A DNA stretch of 64,000 nt, taken from contig JAKSLX010000002.1 in assembly GCA_024400915.1 (NCBI GenBank), forward strand, positions 205,645 through 269,644. Reading direction: 5' to 3'. A program made the position numbers and the translations under genes. This DNA is from Treponema sp. (lineage in GTDB: Bacteria > Spirochaetota > Spirochaetia > Treponematales > Treponemataceae). The notes below the pieces were generated by a model. The model was not told where the DNA came from. It saw only the letters and a list, made by a program, of their open reading frames with translations, and searched no databases. Every line of letters starts with the position of its first letter. The stretch's first letter is position 1. Positions 24,870 through 33,437 of the stretch are shown here, one piece after another.

Positions 24870-26347
24870 TTCCTTTGTGCGTTAAACTGTTTCCATTCCA
24901 ATCTTACCCCCATACCAAGCCAGTAGCGTGTTCCGTTGCTGGCAAGCCTCTTAAATCCTTTTTCCTGCAGCTTCATTGCAAGACCTTTCTGGCTTAAAGT
25001 ACGCTCATTGTTCTTGCTGCACCAGAAGCAATAGGTCTCGTAAAGTTCCCTTGTTGTAAGCCTGCATTTTTCAGTGGCATCAATGATCATTGTTTCATTT
25101 ATAAAGTTGCTTATGCTGTCCATGTCAAAGCGGTATTCTTCATTTGCATTCTTTACGGCTTCCGGTTCAAGAAGTCCTTCCTTCTTCCACATGTCGTAGC
25201 CTTTCAAAAGCCAGTTAAAGATTCCGCTGTTTTCAGCAAGAAGCTTGTTCATCAAATCCGGGTCTCTGTGTTCAGGCGGAATAGTCACCGTAAAGGGAAT
25301 GAGCTTAATTCGTCTCCAGATGCCGTTGTCAGCACCTTTGATTCTTGGCTTATGGTTTGTAGCCATAAAGATCTTGAATGTAGGCTTGAATGAAAAATAC
25401 TCTCCGTACAAAAAGCGTGCAGTAAGGGCATCACCACCTGTAATCTGCTTTATAAGGCTTTCAGAAAGAGGCTTTCCCTGTTCAGCTTCAATTGTAGTTA
25501 CAAGTCTCATACCTCTAAGACGTGCAATGTCGTTGCTCTGTTCAGAGGTCTTCTTCATGAATGTTTCTGTTCCTGTGCTTGTAGAATAGTCTCCAAAAAG
25601 TTCCTGCAATGTATTAAGGAATGTGGACTTTCCGTTTGCACCAGTTCCCCATAGAATAAAAAGGCACTGTTCGCTAACGTTTCCGCTTAAAGAATATCCC
25701 ATTGCTTTCTGAATGAATTTTATGAGTTCCACATTGTTGTCAAAAATCTGCATGAGGAATTTATCCCAAACAGGGCATTCAGCACCTTTCTTGAATACAA
25801 AGTTGCTGCATTTTGTGCTAAGGTCTTCAGGTATGGACTGGCGACCCATCATTGTCGCAAGGTCAATCATGCAGTTCTTTGTAACGAACATTTCAAGGTC
25901 AGTATCAAGGCTTTCTTCAGAAACCTTAATTTCCTTGCTCATCTTGCATATTCCAATAAGGCTCTGCAGTCTCCTGAAGGATTCGCTTTTTATGAGGTGT
26001 TTCTCAAATGCCGTTCTAAGGTTTGGATCGTTTATATATCTCATGCCCCTGTACATCTGATGAACAAAATCAACAATCCATTCTTCAACAATTCCTTCAT
26101 CGTCTATCTTCCACCGGCTTTCATCCCAGGTCAGAAACTTGTTCCATTTCTTTACATATTTAAGTTTGGTTCCGTATGCCTTCAAAAAATAGTCGCGGTT
26201 TGTAATGTCGGTAAACTGCATTTCGCCTTTTACATATTTGTTGGCCTTAAGGTCCTGTGCAAGTTTTTCAATGGCAATCATTACCTCGGTCTTAGGTTTT
26301 TCAACCTTGTCAGCCTTTTTCTTGAAGTGCTTTTTGTTTTCACTCAT
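24866..26347 (-). CDS. P4-type primase/helicase (SF3, D5-like)
   Basis: 493 residues. Walker A GTGANGKST at 234-242, then superfamily 3 helicase features (IARLRGMRLVTTIEAEQG, KQITGGDALTARFLYGEYFSFKPTFKIFMATNHKP, and GADNGIWRRIKLIPF) and the C-terminal winged-helix region. The N-terminal part is short and a catalytic primase domain is not obvious, so helicase activity is surer than priming. Such proteins start replication in phages and satellites. It is the last gene of the minus-strand run, overlapping the upstream small gene by 8 bp. Confidence 0.93.
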   Translation of the reverse strand: MSENKKHFKKKADKVEKPKTEVMIAIEKLAQDLKANKYVKGEMQFTDITNRDYFLKAYGTKLKYVKKWNKFLTWDESRWKIDDEGIVEEWIVDFVHQMYRGMRYINDPNLRTAFEKHLIKSESFRRLQSLIGICKMSKEIKVSEESLDTDLEMFVTKNCMIDLATMMGRQSIPEDLSTKCSNFVFKKGAECPVWDKFLMQIFDNNVELIKFIQKAMGYSLSGNVSEQCLFILWGTGANGKSTFLNTLQELFGDYSTSTGTETFMKKTSEQSNDIARLRGMRLVTTIEAEQGKPLSESLIKQITGGDALTARFLYGEYFSFKPTFKIFMATNHKPRIKGADNGIWRRIKLIPFTVTIPPEHRDPDLMNKLLAENSGIFNWLLKGYDMWKKEGLLEPEAVKNANEEYRFDMDSISNFINETMIIDATEKCRLTTRELYETYCFWCSKNNERTLSQKGLAMKLQEKGFKRLASNGTRYWLGMGVRLEWKQFNAQRN

Positions 26348-26663
26348 CTATAACTCCGTTAATCTTCAAAAGCTCATAAAAGCTGTTCAGCCTGTAAACC
26401 ATAAAGTCAAAGACATTTTGAGCGTCATAGTCTCCAAACTGCTGGTCAATGTAAATCCCATTTTCAGCAACAAGGCTCAATGCCTTAGCCCGTTTGATTC
26501 CGTCCGCAAAAGTCCAGAAAGCCAGTAGTTTGTCAGCTTCCTCGCTGCCATCTTTCTCAAGTATTCTTTTAAGTGACTCATAGTTTTTAAGGTCTTCATT
26601 GAATGTGTCGTAATAAAACTTTGCATCTTCCTCAAGTTCAGGGGGAGTATATGTTTCATTCAT
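26340..26663 (-). CDS. Hypothetical protein upstream of the primase
   Basis: 107 residues, ATG with CGGAG upstream. Acidic and helical; no known domain. It overlaps the primase start by 8 bp and starts 2 bp after the upstream stop, so it belongs to the same operon. Confidence 0.7.
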   Translation of the reverse strand: MNETYTPPELEEDAKFYYDTFNEDLKNYESLKRILEKDGSEEADKLLAFWTFADGIKRAKALSLVAENGIYIDQQFGDYDAQNVFDFMVYRLNSFYELLKINGVIDE

Positions 26664-26665
26664 GG

Positions 26666-26959
26666 TTAGTCTCCGGCATCATATACAAAAACTCTTGTGC
26701 TTCTTCCAAGAGCCATGCGGTCATCCTCAAAAACAATCCGTGGCCAAAGTTTCCAGTAACCGCTCATGTCCAGCTCGTCCCTTGAAGTAACGTCATAAAA
26801 AATCGTACCTTTCTCGGCATCCAGCACATGAGCAATAAAACTTCCTTCCGTTCCGTTTGGCTTTTGATAGCATATCTCACATTCCTTGCATGAACCTAAA
26901 TCAATCTGTGAATTCAATACAATCCTTAACTTTGTCTGTCCAACATAAATGTGTTTCAT
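26666..26959 (-). CDS. Phage structural protein, BppU-N/Ig-like
   Basis: 97 residues, AAGGA before the ATG. The pattern KLRIVLNSQIDLGSCKECEI, YQKPNGTEGSF, TIFYDVTSRDELD and GYWKLWP resembles the N-terminal beta domain of baseplate upper proteins (BppU) and related tail accessory proteins. It follows the 403-residue gene directly. Assignment is by pattern and place. Confidence 0.6.
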   Translation of the reverse strand: MKHIYVGQTKLRIVLNSQIDLGSCKECEICYQKPNGTEGSFIAHVLDAEKGTIFYDVTSRDELDMSGYWKLWPRIVFEDDRMALGRSTRVFVYDAGD

Positions 26960-26963
26960 TCTT

Positions 26964-28175
26964 TTATTCCTTTGCGGTGGTTGAGCCTGTCGAAACTACC
27001 GCAATATTTATCTCCACTGTTATAGGCGTAAAAAGTTCCACAACATAGTTTTCATCGCGAATCTTTCCCTTAAGCCATTCCCAAAAACCACAGACGGATT
27101 TAACTGTCCTCATAAAAAGACGGCCTGCATTGTGTCGGAACAAAGCCATAATGCTGTCCGTGTTCTTCCTGTAATAGTTTCCTTTCCTTGTGTTGCAGGA
27201 GTTGCAATCTGGTACAGTCTCAATCATCCTTTTTGAATCGCTTTTTCTTGCTAACAAATCTTTTATGTTCATTGCGTTTTTTAGCCGTACAAGAAGAATA
27301 AGAAGCTGCCTGAATAAATCGGTAATCTTCATTTCTTCCGTATACAATCTGTAGTAGTCTGCCTGCTGGTTTTTCTGGCTTTCTATCTCAAACTGTTCAC
27401 TCAAAAACCTTCCGAACAGTTCCTGGTTCTTTCGCTTGTCCGTAATTCCTGCAGAATCAATCATTCTAAGAAACATGCGTTTGCTTCGCTTTATGATTTC
27501 AACAGCCTTTTCTTCTGCCGAAGCCTTTCTTTTAAGTTTCTGTTTCCTAAAAAGGCTGTGGGTTATTCTGCATGTGTTTTTTATGCTTCGTGAATACTTC
27601 TGAGCATCTACCGCGTCGTAAGTCCAGTAAAGGGAATAGTTTCCAGGAACTGCATCTCCAGTGTTAAAAAATTCAGGCGGAACACCATCATTAAAAAGTT
27701 CATCCCAATCCTCATAATCACATTCATAAAGCTCATCGTTCCCAAATCCTTTCTGGAACAATGTTCCTTTGTTTATGCCTGTGTTGTCCCATATAGGGCA
27801 AATGCAGTTTCCGTACCATCCTACGGTAACTGTTTCGCCTTTCTGCAGTTTCCTTTTCAATGGAATGGTAAAAGACTTCCAACCGTTGCTTATTCTGTCA
27901 GAGCATTCAAGTTCAATGGACTTTGCGTTCAGGTATTCAAAACCATTGTTGTTACTGAATACAAGAGGATAAATATAATAGCCGTCTCCATAAGTTTCTT
28001 CGTAATAGCCGCTGGTTGGCCATCTAAAGTAATAGTAAATGGTAAGGCTTGCGCTTGAACTTGCTTTTTCAAGAGTGTAGGAATAACCAATGCATACGGC
28101 TTCAAGAATAAAATCCTCTCCGCCGTAATAATACTTGTTTCCAACTCTGTTGTTTCCAACTGTTACCAATGACAT
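26964..28175 (-). CDS. Phage structural protein, possible tail/receptor-binding or decoration
   Basis: 403 residues. The N-terminal half (1-205) is rich in aromatic beta strands (ASLTIYYYFRWPTSGYYEETYG, WKSFTIPLKRKLQKGETVTVGWYG) and looks like a jelly-roll or carbohydrate-binding fold. The C-terminal half is basic and helical, unlike the first, so the gene may be a fusion. A REP-like palindrome lies in its last codons (26972-27004). There is no good ribosome binding site; it starts directly after the stop of the upstream gene. Confidence 0.6.
   Translation of the reverse strand: MSLVTVGNNRVGNKYYYGGEDFILEAVCIGYSYTLEKASSSASLTIYYYFRWPTSGYYEETYGDGYYIYPLVFSNNNGFEYLNAKSIELECSDRISNGWKSFTIPLKRKLQKGETVTVGWYGNCICPIWDNTGINKGTLFQKGFGNDELYECDYEDWDELFNDGVPPEFFNTGDAVPGNYSLYWTYDAVDAQKYSRSIKNTCRITHSLFRKQKLKRKASAEEKAVEIIKRSKRMFLRMIDSAGITDKRKNQELFGRFLSEQFEIESQKNQQADYYRLYTEEMKITDLFRQLLILLVRLKNAMNIKDLLARKSDSKRMIETVPDCNSCNTRKGNYYRKNTDSIMALFRHNAGRLFMRTVKSVCGFWEWLKGKIRDENYVVELFTPITVEINIAVVSTGSTTAKE
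26972..27004. repeat. REP-like palindrome inside the 3' end of a structural gene
   Basis: TTGCGGTGGTT (26972-26982) and AACTACCGCAA (26994-27004) form arms with one mismatch around GAGCCTGTCGA. The core GTTGAGCCTGTCGAAAC is like short dispersed repeats seen in many bacterial genomes. It encodes the last residues (VVSTGSTTAKE). Confidence 0.6.
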
Positions 28176-28730
28176 TTAGTTACCGTTAAAAGTAATTTCC
28201 CAGTCTATCTGCAAGGTGTCGCTTGAAGTTACATTCACGCTTGGTGTTATCTGTGCATAGGCAAGGCAGCTTGCAGAAGCAGTGTTTCCGTTCATAAGGG
28301 CAACTTCATTTATTCCGTTTGCGTTAAGTGTTCCGGCAGTAAAAGAAGTCCTGTACTGCAAAACGTTGTGACCTGTATTTCCAAATGCTGCAGCTTTCTT
28401 CGGGAATCCTGAATCAAGCTTTACATAGGTTCCGCTAGGAGTGTTTACTGTGGTGTTTGCCTTAGGCGTGCTTCCTGTCCATCCGGTTCCTACAATCATG
28501 TAGCCGTTTGTCGCATCCACCTTGTTCTGTGTAGGTGTGCTCATCATCCAGTCTGCAATAAGACCGTCACCAGCATTTGTAATTGTGTTGTGATGCCTGT
28601 GTATCATCTTCCTTGCAGGAAGATTCAAGGCTCTTCTTAAAAGGCTTCTTTTGTATTCCTTGATTTTTCCATTGCTGTCAAAGACCGTAAAAGTAACCAT
28701 ACCTTTGACTTTTGTTTTATCTCTAAACAT
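28176..28730 (-). CDS. Phage structural protein, hypothetical
   Basis: 184 residues, GGGAG before the ATG. Glycine, threonine and asparagine-rich beta sequence (TNAGDGLIADWMMSTPTQNK, YMIVGTGWTGSTPKANT, then SGFPKKAAAF and INEVALMNGNTASASCLAYAQ) of a kind seen in phage tail-fibre and decoration proteins. It lies between lysis-type genes and the 403-residue protein. Confidence 0.6.
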   Translation of the reverse strand: MFRDKTKVKGMVTFTVFDSNGKIKEYKRSLLRRALNLPARKMIHRHHNTITNAGDGLIADWMMSTPTQNKVDATNGYMIVGTGWTGSTPKANTTVNTPSGTYVKLDSGFPKKAAAFGNTGHNVLQYRTSFTAGTLNANGINEVALMNGNTASASCLAYAQITPSVNVTSSDTLQIDWEITFNGN

Positions 28731-28733
28731 ATC

Positions 28734-29129
28734 CTATCTCCCGCACATGGCAAATACTGAAACAACTCCAAGGACAACTGCCGTAATCCCTGAACCCCAC
28801 AAAGCACCCTTAAGAGTTTCAAAACGCCTCTGCTTTTTGTACTGCTCAAACTCATATTTAAGCTGCTCGTTCTGAACCTCATACAGGTCAGAACGTTCTT
28901 TCCAGTAGGAAAGTTCACTCCCAACATCCTTCAAAACTTCCTTTACGGCTTCTTTTGAAGTTCTTTCAATTTCTTCAATGGCAATTTCCACAATTTGCTC
29001 CTTAGTTAATTCTTCTTTTGAATCTTTCAATTCCTTCTGAAACTTTGTCGCAGACTCCGCCGTAAGATTCTGCAAGTTTGCAAGAATCACTAGCACTAAT
29101 GCGCTCGTAAGTCTCATTCCTTTTCTCAT
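28734..29129 (-). CDS. Small protein with signal-like N-terminus, coiled coil and C-terminal membrane helix (lysis cassette)
   Basis: 131 residues from the ATG at 29129 (GAGGAG seven bases upstream). MRLTSALVLVILANLQNLTA looks like a signal peptide. A coiled coil (35-100) and one C-terminal helix (WGSGITAVVLGVVSVFAMC) follow. The layout recalls spanin or Rz-like proteins or accessory holins. It overlaps the upstream gene by 128 bp in another frame, like embedded Rz/Rz1 genes. The call is by layout only. Confidence 0.55.
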   Translation of the reverse strand: MRKGMRLTSALVLVILANLQNLTAESATKFQKELKDSKEELTKEQIVEIAIEEIERTSKEAVKEVLKDVGSELSYWKERSDLYEVQNEQLKYEFEQYKKQRRFETLKGALWGSGITAVVLGVVSVFAMCGR

Positions 29130-29289
29130 TGCATTTCTCCTCAATTTCCTCGTCAGTCATGTTCAATGCTTTCTTAGCAAGTACAGACGGTGACTCTTCA
29201 TTCCTTGTTTTTCTGATCATGAGCAACCCAAGAAGAATTGCTCCAATCCATGCAAACAAACCCTTAATCACATCCAAGATTTTCTTCAT
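29002..29289 (-). CDS. Small membrane protein overlapping the lysis gene
   Basis: 95 residues from the ATG at 29289, with GAGAGG upstream. One N-terminal helix (VIKGLFAWIGAILLGLLMI) then an acidic cytoplasmic-type tail with three cysteines (CNEK, DSCK, GVCD). Its last 43 codons overlap the next gene in a different frame. Holin- or spanin-like by position. Confidence 0.55.
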   Translation of the reverse strand: MKKILDVIKGLFAWIGAILLGLLMIRKTRNEESPSVLAKKALNMTDEEIEEKCNEKRNETYERISASDSCKLAESYGGVCDKVSEGIERFKRRIN

Positions 29290-29476
29290 TTTTTCCTCTC
29301 GTAAATCCATTGATACCCTTACTGATTTCACGCCCTGTAATAACAATGGTCGTAACAGTAAGCCATTCAGCTTTCCCCACAAAACCAAGAATCCTAAGCA
29401 ATGTCGTAATCAGGAACATCACAAACTTGAACGACAAAAGTTTTTCAGCAAGATCCTTAAGCCTCCACTTAATCAT
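29264..29476 (-). CDS. Holin-like small membrane protein
   Basis: About 70 residues from the ATG at 29476 (or 29479), with GGGAGG just upstream. Sequence DLAEKLLSFKFVMFLITTLLR and LTVTTIVITGREISKGING holds one or two membrane helices and a basic end, as in small phage holins. It lies directly after the NlpC/P60-like lysin gene. Confidence 0.6.
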   Translation of the reverse strand: MIKWRLKDLAEKLLSFKFVMFLITTLLRILGFVGKAEWLTVTTIVITGREISKGINGFTRGKNEENLGCD

Positions 29477-30053
29477 CATTTCCTCCCACCTTTTTTTCAG
29501 TAATGATTCTCTTGTATTCCAGGAATTCAGCATCAGGTCCAAACAAATCTCTTGAATCTTCATTTGCTTCAAGGAGTGCCTTTTTGTTCAATCCTCTCAC
29601 TTCAATCCTGTAGTCCATTCCGTAATAAACAGGCCTCAAGTCGCTAAGACTTCTTAAAACAGAACGAGGTTCAACACAGTTAAGCACAACATCTTCACCG
29701 GCAAGTCCTGCACAATGAGCAACCTCATTTTCCTTGTAAAGCCTTGAACCAAGCTGCCTGTCATAATTGGTTATGAAGAAAGCACAGCGGATGGAATTTC
29801 TGTCAGGATTCCTTACGGTAAAATACTTCCTGTAAAGGGCATCTGCCGTAACCCTTATGGAACAACCTGTAGCAAGCAGAAGGGCAAGGCATACAGAACC
29901 CGAACAGTCGGAACGCATAAGGTTTTCCTTTCCGCTCTCATATTTCAGAAACTGCATCCGCCCAAGGTAGTACATGAACCTTTCATTTTCCGTAAGCTTA
30001 GAAGTAAGTTCTTTTTCTGCTTCCAGCATAAGTCTGATTTTTGCTTCATTCAT
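29469..30053 (-). CDS. NlpC/P60-like cell-wall hydrolase (endolysin)
   Basis: 194 residues from the ATG at 30053, which overlaps the stop of the upstream gene by 4 bp (ATGA). RSDCSGSVCLALLLATG has the catalytic cysteine of the NlpC/P60 type, and EVAHCAGLAGEDVVLNCVEP offers the histidine. The protein would cut peptidoglycan peptides at lysis. It lies in a cassette with XhlA-like and holin-like genes, which supports the call. Confidence 0.72.
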   Translation of the reverse strand: MNEAKIRLMLEAEKELTSKLTENERFMYYLGRMQFLKYESGKENLMRSDCSGSVCLALLLATGCSIRVTADALYRKYFTVRNPDRNSIRCAFFITNYDRQLGSRLYKENEVAHCAGLAGEDVVLNCVEPRSVLRSLSDLRPVYYGMDYRIEVRGLNKKALLEANEDSRDLFGPDAEFLEYKRIITEKKVGGNDD

Positions 30054-30355
30054 TTGATAAGTTTCCCCACAACAACAATTCCAACGCTTATGCAACTTAA
30101 GACACAGCCAATGATTCCAAGTGTCCTTCCAAGCCTGCCGTTATCGTTCTTAATGTGTTCATCAAGTCGTCTTGCATTGGCACAAAAAGAAGGATTTCCC
30201 TGGCACTGCATGTTCTTTCTTTCAAGGTCATCAATCCTCTTGTTCATGATTTTCTTGAACTCTTTCATTTCAGACCTGAAACCGCTCAGCTCAACCTTCA
30301 ATCCATTGATTGACTCAATCAATGTTAAAACTTCTGTTTCGATAATTTCCCCCAT
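30050..30355 (-). CDS. XhlA-like coiled-coil membrane protein
   Basis: 101 residues. N-terminal coiled coil (ESINGLKVELSGFRSEMKEF), a middle with NMQCQGNPSFCANA, and one C-terminal membrane helix (LGIIGCVLSCISVGIVVVGK). This matches the layout of haemolysin XhlA-family lysis accessory proteins. AGGAAAAG precedes the ATG. Confidence 0.65.
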   Translation of the reverse strand: MGEIIETEVLTLIESINGLKVELSGFRSEMKEFKKIMNKRIDDLERKNMQCQGNPSFCANARRLDEHIKNDNGRLGRTLGIIGCVLSCISVGIVVVGKLIK

Positions 30356-30364
30356 AATCTTTTC

Positions 30365-31837
30365 CTATTTTTCCGTAAGCCATAGTTCTGTACTGAACGC
30401 CTCTTCCTTTTTGTATCTAAGACTGATTTCATCAACAGCAACTTTCCTTTCAATTCCTTCAATGTCTAGCCCAATGCAGGCACCGGCCCTCACATTGCTA
30501 AGGCAAAGGAACGTAGTGACATAAAATGACCTGTGCCGTTTCTTGTATTCCTCAAGAAGATCATTTGCCCTTCGTTCATAATAGGGTACGCCGTCTATTT
30601 CATCATTGCTCAAATACTTGTAACTTAGATTCTTTACCTGCTGGCCGTGCTTCTTGATTTCCTCTTCGTCATGCCTGTAAACGCAGAAATTCGTCTCGCT
30701 TATGATTGCCTTTCCGTGAATCGTTGCAGAGCGCAAGGCAATGTTTTCTCCTTTGCGGTTAAGCTTTATGACTGCACAGTTTTTGTTTGATGTAGTGTCG
30801 TAGACTTCAATTTCAAACTTCTTGCCACCGTCAGTTATGATGTTTTTTTCAAAAGTTTCCTTGTCGTCTATTTCTTCAGCATAAACAACAGACCTTACTT
30901 TTCCGCCTGCATCCTTCGCCGTATAAAGTGCCTTGTAATTGTCCTGGCATATTTCCCTTGAATCATTTGTGAACGGATACCAGACATTAAAATCCTCATC
31001 GTACCAGCTGTGGCTGTCAGAAAATTCCCAAAGCACCTGTCTTTCAGTCTCAGAATACTTTGTGTATTTAAGGCGAATGGAATTTCCGTATTCATCATTG
31101 TCGTTGTAGCTTCTGTAATGGGTAATGAAAGCATCCGTCAAAGTAAGTCCTTTCTCGTCAGAAAAACTGTTCACTGTATCGTAAGGACTTTCCGTAAAAC
31201 TGATGCACTTGTCCTTTGAACACTCAAGGCTTGCTCCGTAACATTTTGCAAGGTCGCAAAGTTCATCCCATGCGCTTCTTGTAATCTCAACATAGGGAAC
31301 ATTAAACGGCAGATAGCAGCAGTCAATGTCCTCAGCACTGAATCCACCTCGTTTTGAAAGAAGATGAACCAAAGACTTTTCAGGCTGTGTCTCATCGCAT
31401 ACAACCGAATGAACCAGTATCTGGCTTTCCGTCCAGTTCTTCTGTTTCTTTTCATCGCTCAAAGCCTTTGAATGGTCCACCAGATGAATGCGGCAAGTCT
31501 TTTTAGAATAACCTGTCTGCTCGTACTGGATTCCGTTGTCATCGATTTTCAGATTGAACCTCATGAAGCAGGCTGAATTGTCTCCGTAGCAGTACCAGAT
31601 CTGAACATCATCGCCTGTGTCATAGTTATCAAGAAATTCCCTTGTTTCCGTTGTATCAAGAATCAAGTCCCCAAGATTCCTTGTTCCTCCGTCAACACTC
31701 CTGTATGACTGGATAACACATTCAATAATGTCCTTGTCAGAAAAATAATTTCCCTCAAAAGCAATGCGAACATAAGGACGGATATTCTTGTTAAAAAGAC
31801 CTGCCTCACATGCAGTAGGAAGTTCATAGCATTTCAT
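30365..31837 (-). CDS. Phage tail/baseplate-like protein
   Basis: 490 residues. It opens with IRPYVRIAFEGNYFSDKDIIE and SVDGGTRNLGDLILD, and contains a domain near 180-260 (YLPFNVPYVEITRSAWDELCDLAKCYGASL) like tail-hub (gp27-type) proteins. Size and place (after the 263-residue protein, before lysis genes) fit a siphophage tail-associated (Tal) protein. The 4-bp overlap with the upstream gene shows coupling. Assignment is tentative. Confidence 0.5.
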   Translation of the reverse strand: MKCYELPTACEAGLFNKNIRPYVRIAFEGNYFSDKDIIECVIQSYRSVDGGTRNLGDLILDTTETREFLDNYDTGDDVQIWYCYGDNSACFMRFNLKIDDNGIQYEQTGYSKKTCRIHLVDHSKALSDEKKQKNWTESQILVHSVVCDETQPEKSLVHLLSKRGGFSAEDIDCCYLPFNVPYVEITRSAWDELCDLAKCYGASLECSKDKCISFTESPYDTVNSFSDEKGLTLTDAFITHYRSYNDNDEYGNSIRLKYTKYSETERQVLWEFSDSHSWYDEDFNVWYPFTNDSREICQDNYKALYTAKDAGGKVRSVVYAEEIDDKETFEKNIITDGGKKFEIEVYDTTSNKNCAVIKLNRKGENIALRSATIHGKAIISETNFCVYRHDEEEIKKHGQQVKNLSYKYLSNDEIDGVPYYERRANDLLEEYKKRHRSFYVTTFLCLSNVRAGACIGLDIEGIERKVAVDEISLRYKKEEAFSTELWLTEK

Positions 31838-32625
31838 AGTTCAATCTCCCTGTACTGTGTACGTGTCTTGATGATCAGCTTGATAAGTCCTGTTACATTG
31901 AATCCCTGCTTGCAGAGAACCGCATCGGCGCAGTCAGCATTTGTTTCATCAGAAAGTGGCTTAAGATCGTTAAGCTCAAGGTATATTCCAGAAACAACGG
32001 AAACCGGAATCACAAATCTTTCTATCGTTATGTTCTTTGGAAAGAACTCATCTGTAAAAGGAAAGTAAATGTTCAGCCTGTAAGTCTTTGTGTCCTCAAG
32101 TCTGCCGTTAAGTTCAAATCTGTAAACAAGGGGAATTGTCTTTGCATGACCGCCTGAAACATAAAAGATATTGTGACCGTCATAAAATAATGTTTTTGTT
32201 TCGGAATTAAATCGGACATCAGGAGTGTTATAGTCCCAGACTTCAAGAAAAGATTTTCTTGTTTCTCCCACATTTACACGAAAATAAAAAGCTTCGGTGT
32301 TGTTGGCTCTAAATTCAAAGGAACTTGATCTAATGTTCCTGTAGGCTGTCTTTTCAGTTTTTCTGTTTACAAGAAGATCATAAACCGCATCATCTGCAAG
32401 AATTTCAAATAGTTCTGCAACATTGCAAGCAGTAACCCTGCTTACAACACAGCCTGCGATTTCTTTTTTTACCGGAATATAAACGACAGCCTTTTTCTTG
32501 TCCACCGTTGGAGGCAATGTGTAGAATTCATTTATCTGCCTGAGAGTTTCATTGCAAAAAGGCAGTGCCGTAAGATTCGCATCACGCCTTAAAGTAATTG
32601 CCATCTCGTTACCATTAACTTTCAT
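31834..32625 (-). CDS. Phage tail-like protein, possible distal tail (Dit-like)
   Basis: 263 residues from the ATG at 32625; an internal ATG at 32604 may be the real start because the -10 box at 32638-32633 leaves almost no leader for 32625. Beta-rich sequence without a known motif (FEFRANNTEAFYFRVN, YNTPDVRFNSETKTLFYD). Size and order before a Tal-like gene suggest Dit. It is the first gene after the operator array at 32660-32710. Confidence 0.5.
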   Translation of the reverse strand: MKVNGNEMAITLRRDANLTALPFCNETLRQINEFYTLPPTVDKKKAVVYIPVKKEIAGCVVSRVTACNVAELFEILADDAVYDLLVNRKTEKTAYRNIRSSSFEFRANNTEAFYFRVNVGETRKSFLEVWDYNTPDVRFNSETKTLFYDGHNIFYVSGGHAKTIPLVYRFELNGRLEDTKTYRLNIYFPFTDEFFPKNITIERFVIPVSVVSGIYLELNDLKPLSDETNADCADAVLCKQGFNVTGLIKLIIKTRTQYREIEL

Positions 32626-32632
32626 GGTTCCG

Positions 32633-32710
32633 AGTATAAAAGACCAATTCCTAGAATCTCATAGAGAAATCTCTATATAGCATAGAGAATTCTCTATGTA
32701 GCATAGAGGA
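32633..32710 (-). promoter_or_regulatory. Late promoter with tandem 21-bp operator array, copy 1
   Basis: Units 32660-32680, 32681-32701 and a partial one from 32702 each hold the core TAGAGAAATCTCTA or TAGAGAATTCTCTA. The edge of the array (TCATAG, 32659-32664) is 20 bp from TATACT (minus strand, 32638-32633). The same array with the same 20-bp spacing is at 41125-41205. The overlap with the -35 region suggests an activator. Confidence 0.8.
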
Positions 32711-32741
32711 CTTTTGTATATTATAAATTTAGGGAGGAAAA

Positions 32742-32773
32742 TAAAAAAAATGCCCTTCCATTTTGAAAGGGCA
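32742..32773 (-). terminator. Terminator of the lipoprotein gene
   Basis: On the minus strand ATGCCCTTTC / GGAAGGGCAT-type stem (32750-32773) followed by eight U residues. It ends the lipoprotein unit before the next promoter. Confidence 0.88.
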
Positions 32774-32795
32774 TAAGATTAATTCAGGTTAAAAG

Positions 32796-33332
32796 TTATT
32801 TATCAGTCTGTGCCATAACAGCATTAACTGTTGCTGTTACAAACTGTTCACCGGTTTCTGTTCTAACACAAAATACCAATTCAACAGTGTTAGACTTCAT
32901 AGGAAGCATTCTCCATCCGCCGTATTTTCCAGATTCATAATAAGGCTGGGCAGATGAATAAACAGCTTTTGTGATTGAATTGTTTTTAGTAATTGCAGCT
33001 GGAGACATTGGGCTGTCTGCATTCATGTATTTCTGACCATCCAAGAATGGCACATATGAATTTCCATTGTAGTTTAAACTAGACTGATCCCATACAATGC
33101 GTACTGTTCTGTCAGTGTTATTCTTGAATGTACAAGAAAATCCTGAAAATCCATCACCATAAATCCAGTTTGAACCCCAGGATGGTACTACATCCAATGA
33201 TACTGCTGGTGTTTCAGAATCATACTGAACATCAATGTCATAGGTGCTGACTGTTGGCGTTGATGCACATGAAATGAACATTGCGCTAACAATTAGTGCA
33301 AATGTCAAAAAAATTGAATAAGATTTCTTCAT
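32796..33332 (-). CDS. Phage-borne lipoprotein
   Basis: 178 residues with GAGGGAG before the ATG. The N-terminus MKKSYSIFLTFALIVSAMFISC is a lipoprotein signal with the lipid-bearing cysteine at 22. The mature part is a beta-sandwich-like domain (DRTVRIVWDQSSLNYNGNSY, NTVELVFCV). It has its own terminator and a separate leader, so it is an independent unit within the structural region, like a moron. It could alter the cell surface of the lysogen, for example superinfection exclusion; this is inferred. Confidence 0.75.
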   Translation of the reverse strand: MKKSYSIFLTFALIVSAMFISCASTPTVSTYDIDVQYDSETPAVSLDVVPSWGSNWIYGDGFSGFSCTFKNNTDRTVRIVWDQSSLNYNGNSYVPFLDGQKYMNADSPMSPAAITKNNSITKAVYSSAQPYYESGKYGGWRMLPMKSNTVELVFCVRTETGEQFVTATVNAVMAQTDK

Positions 33333-33358
33333 TTCGAATCTCCCTCATAAGTTTATGT

Positions 33359-33435
33359 CCCATCGCAAGCCAACAGAGTGTCGCTTGCGATGGGTTTAGT
33401 TTTGTCAAACTAAACCCATGGTATACCATGGGTTT
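33359..33435. promoter_or_regulatory. Three overlapping, mutually exclusive hairpins
   Basis: CCCATCGCAAGC / GCTTGCGATGGG (33359-33370 / 33383-33394), TGGGTTTAGTTT / AAACTAAACCCA (33391-33402 / 33407-33418) and the palindrome of AAACCCATGGTA (33412-33435). Neighbouring hairpins share 4-7 bases, so only non-adjacent ones can form together. The block lies between the connector gene stop (33438) and the lipoprotein start, and may be terminator, attenuator or both. Confidence 0.65.
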
Positions 33436-33437
33436 TC

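Noticed and set aside
30365..31837. Tape-measure protein
   Set aside because: At 490 residues with mixed beta sequence and no long helical, repetitive or hydrophobic stretches it does not look like a tape measure.
32660..32710. CRISPR-like array
   Set aside because: Units follow each other without spacers and are only two and a half in number; the promoter position fits an operator.
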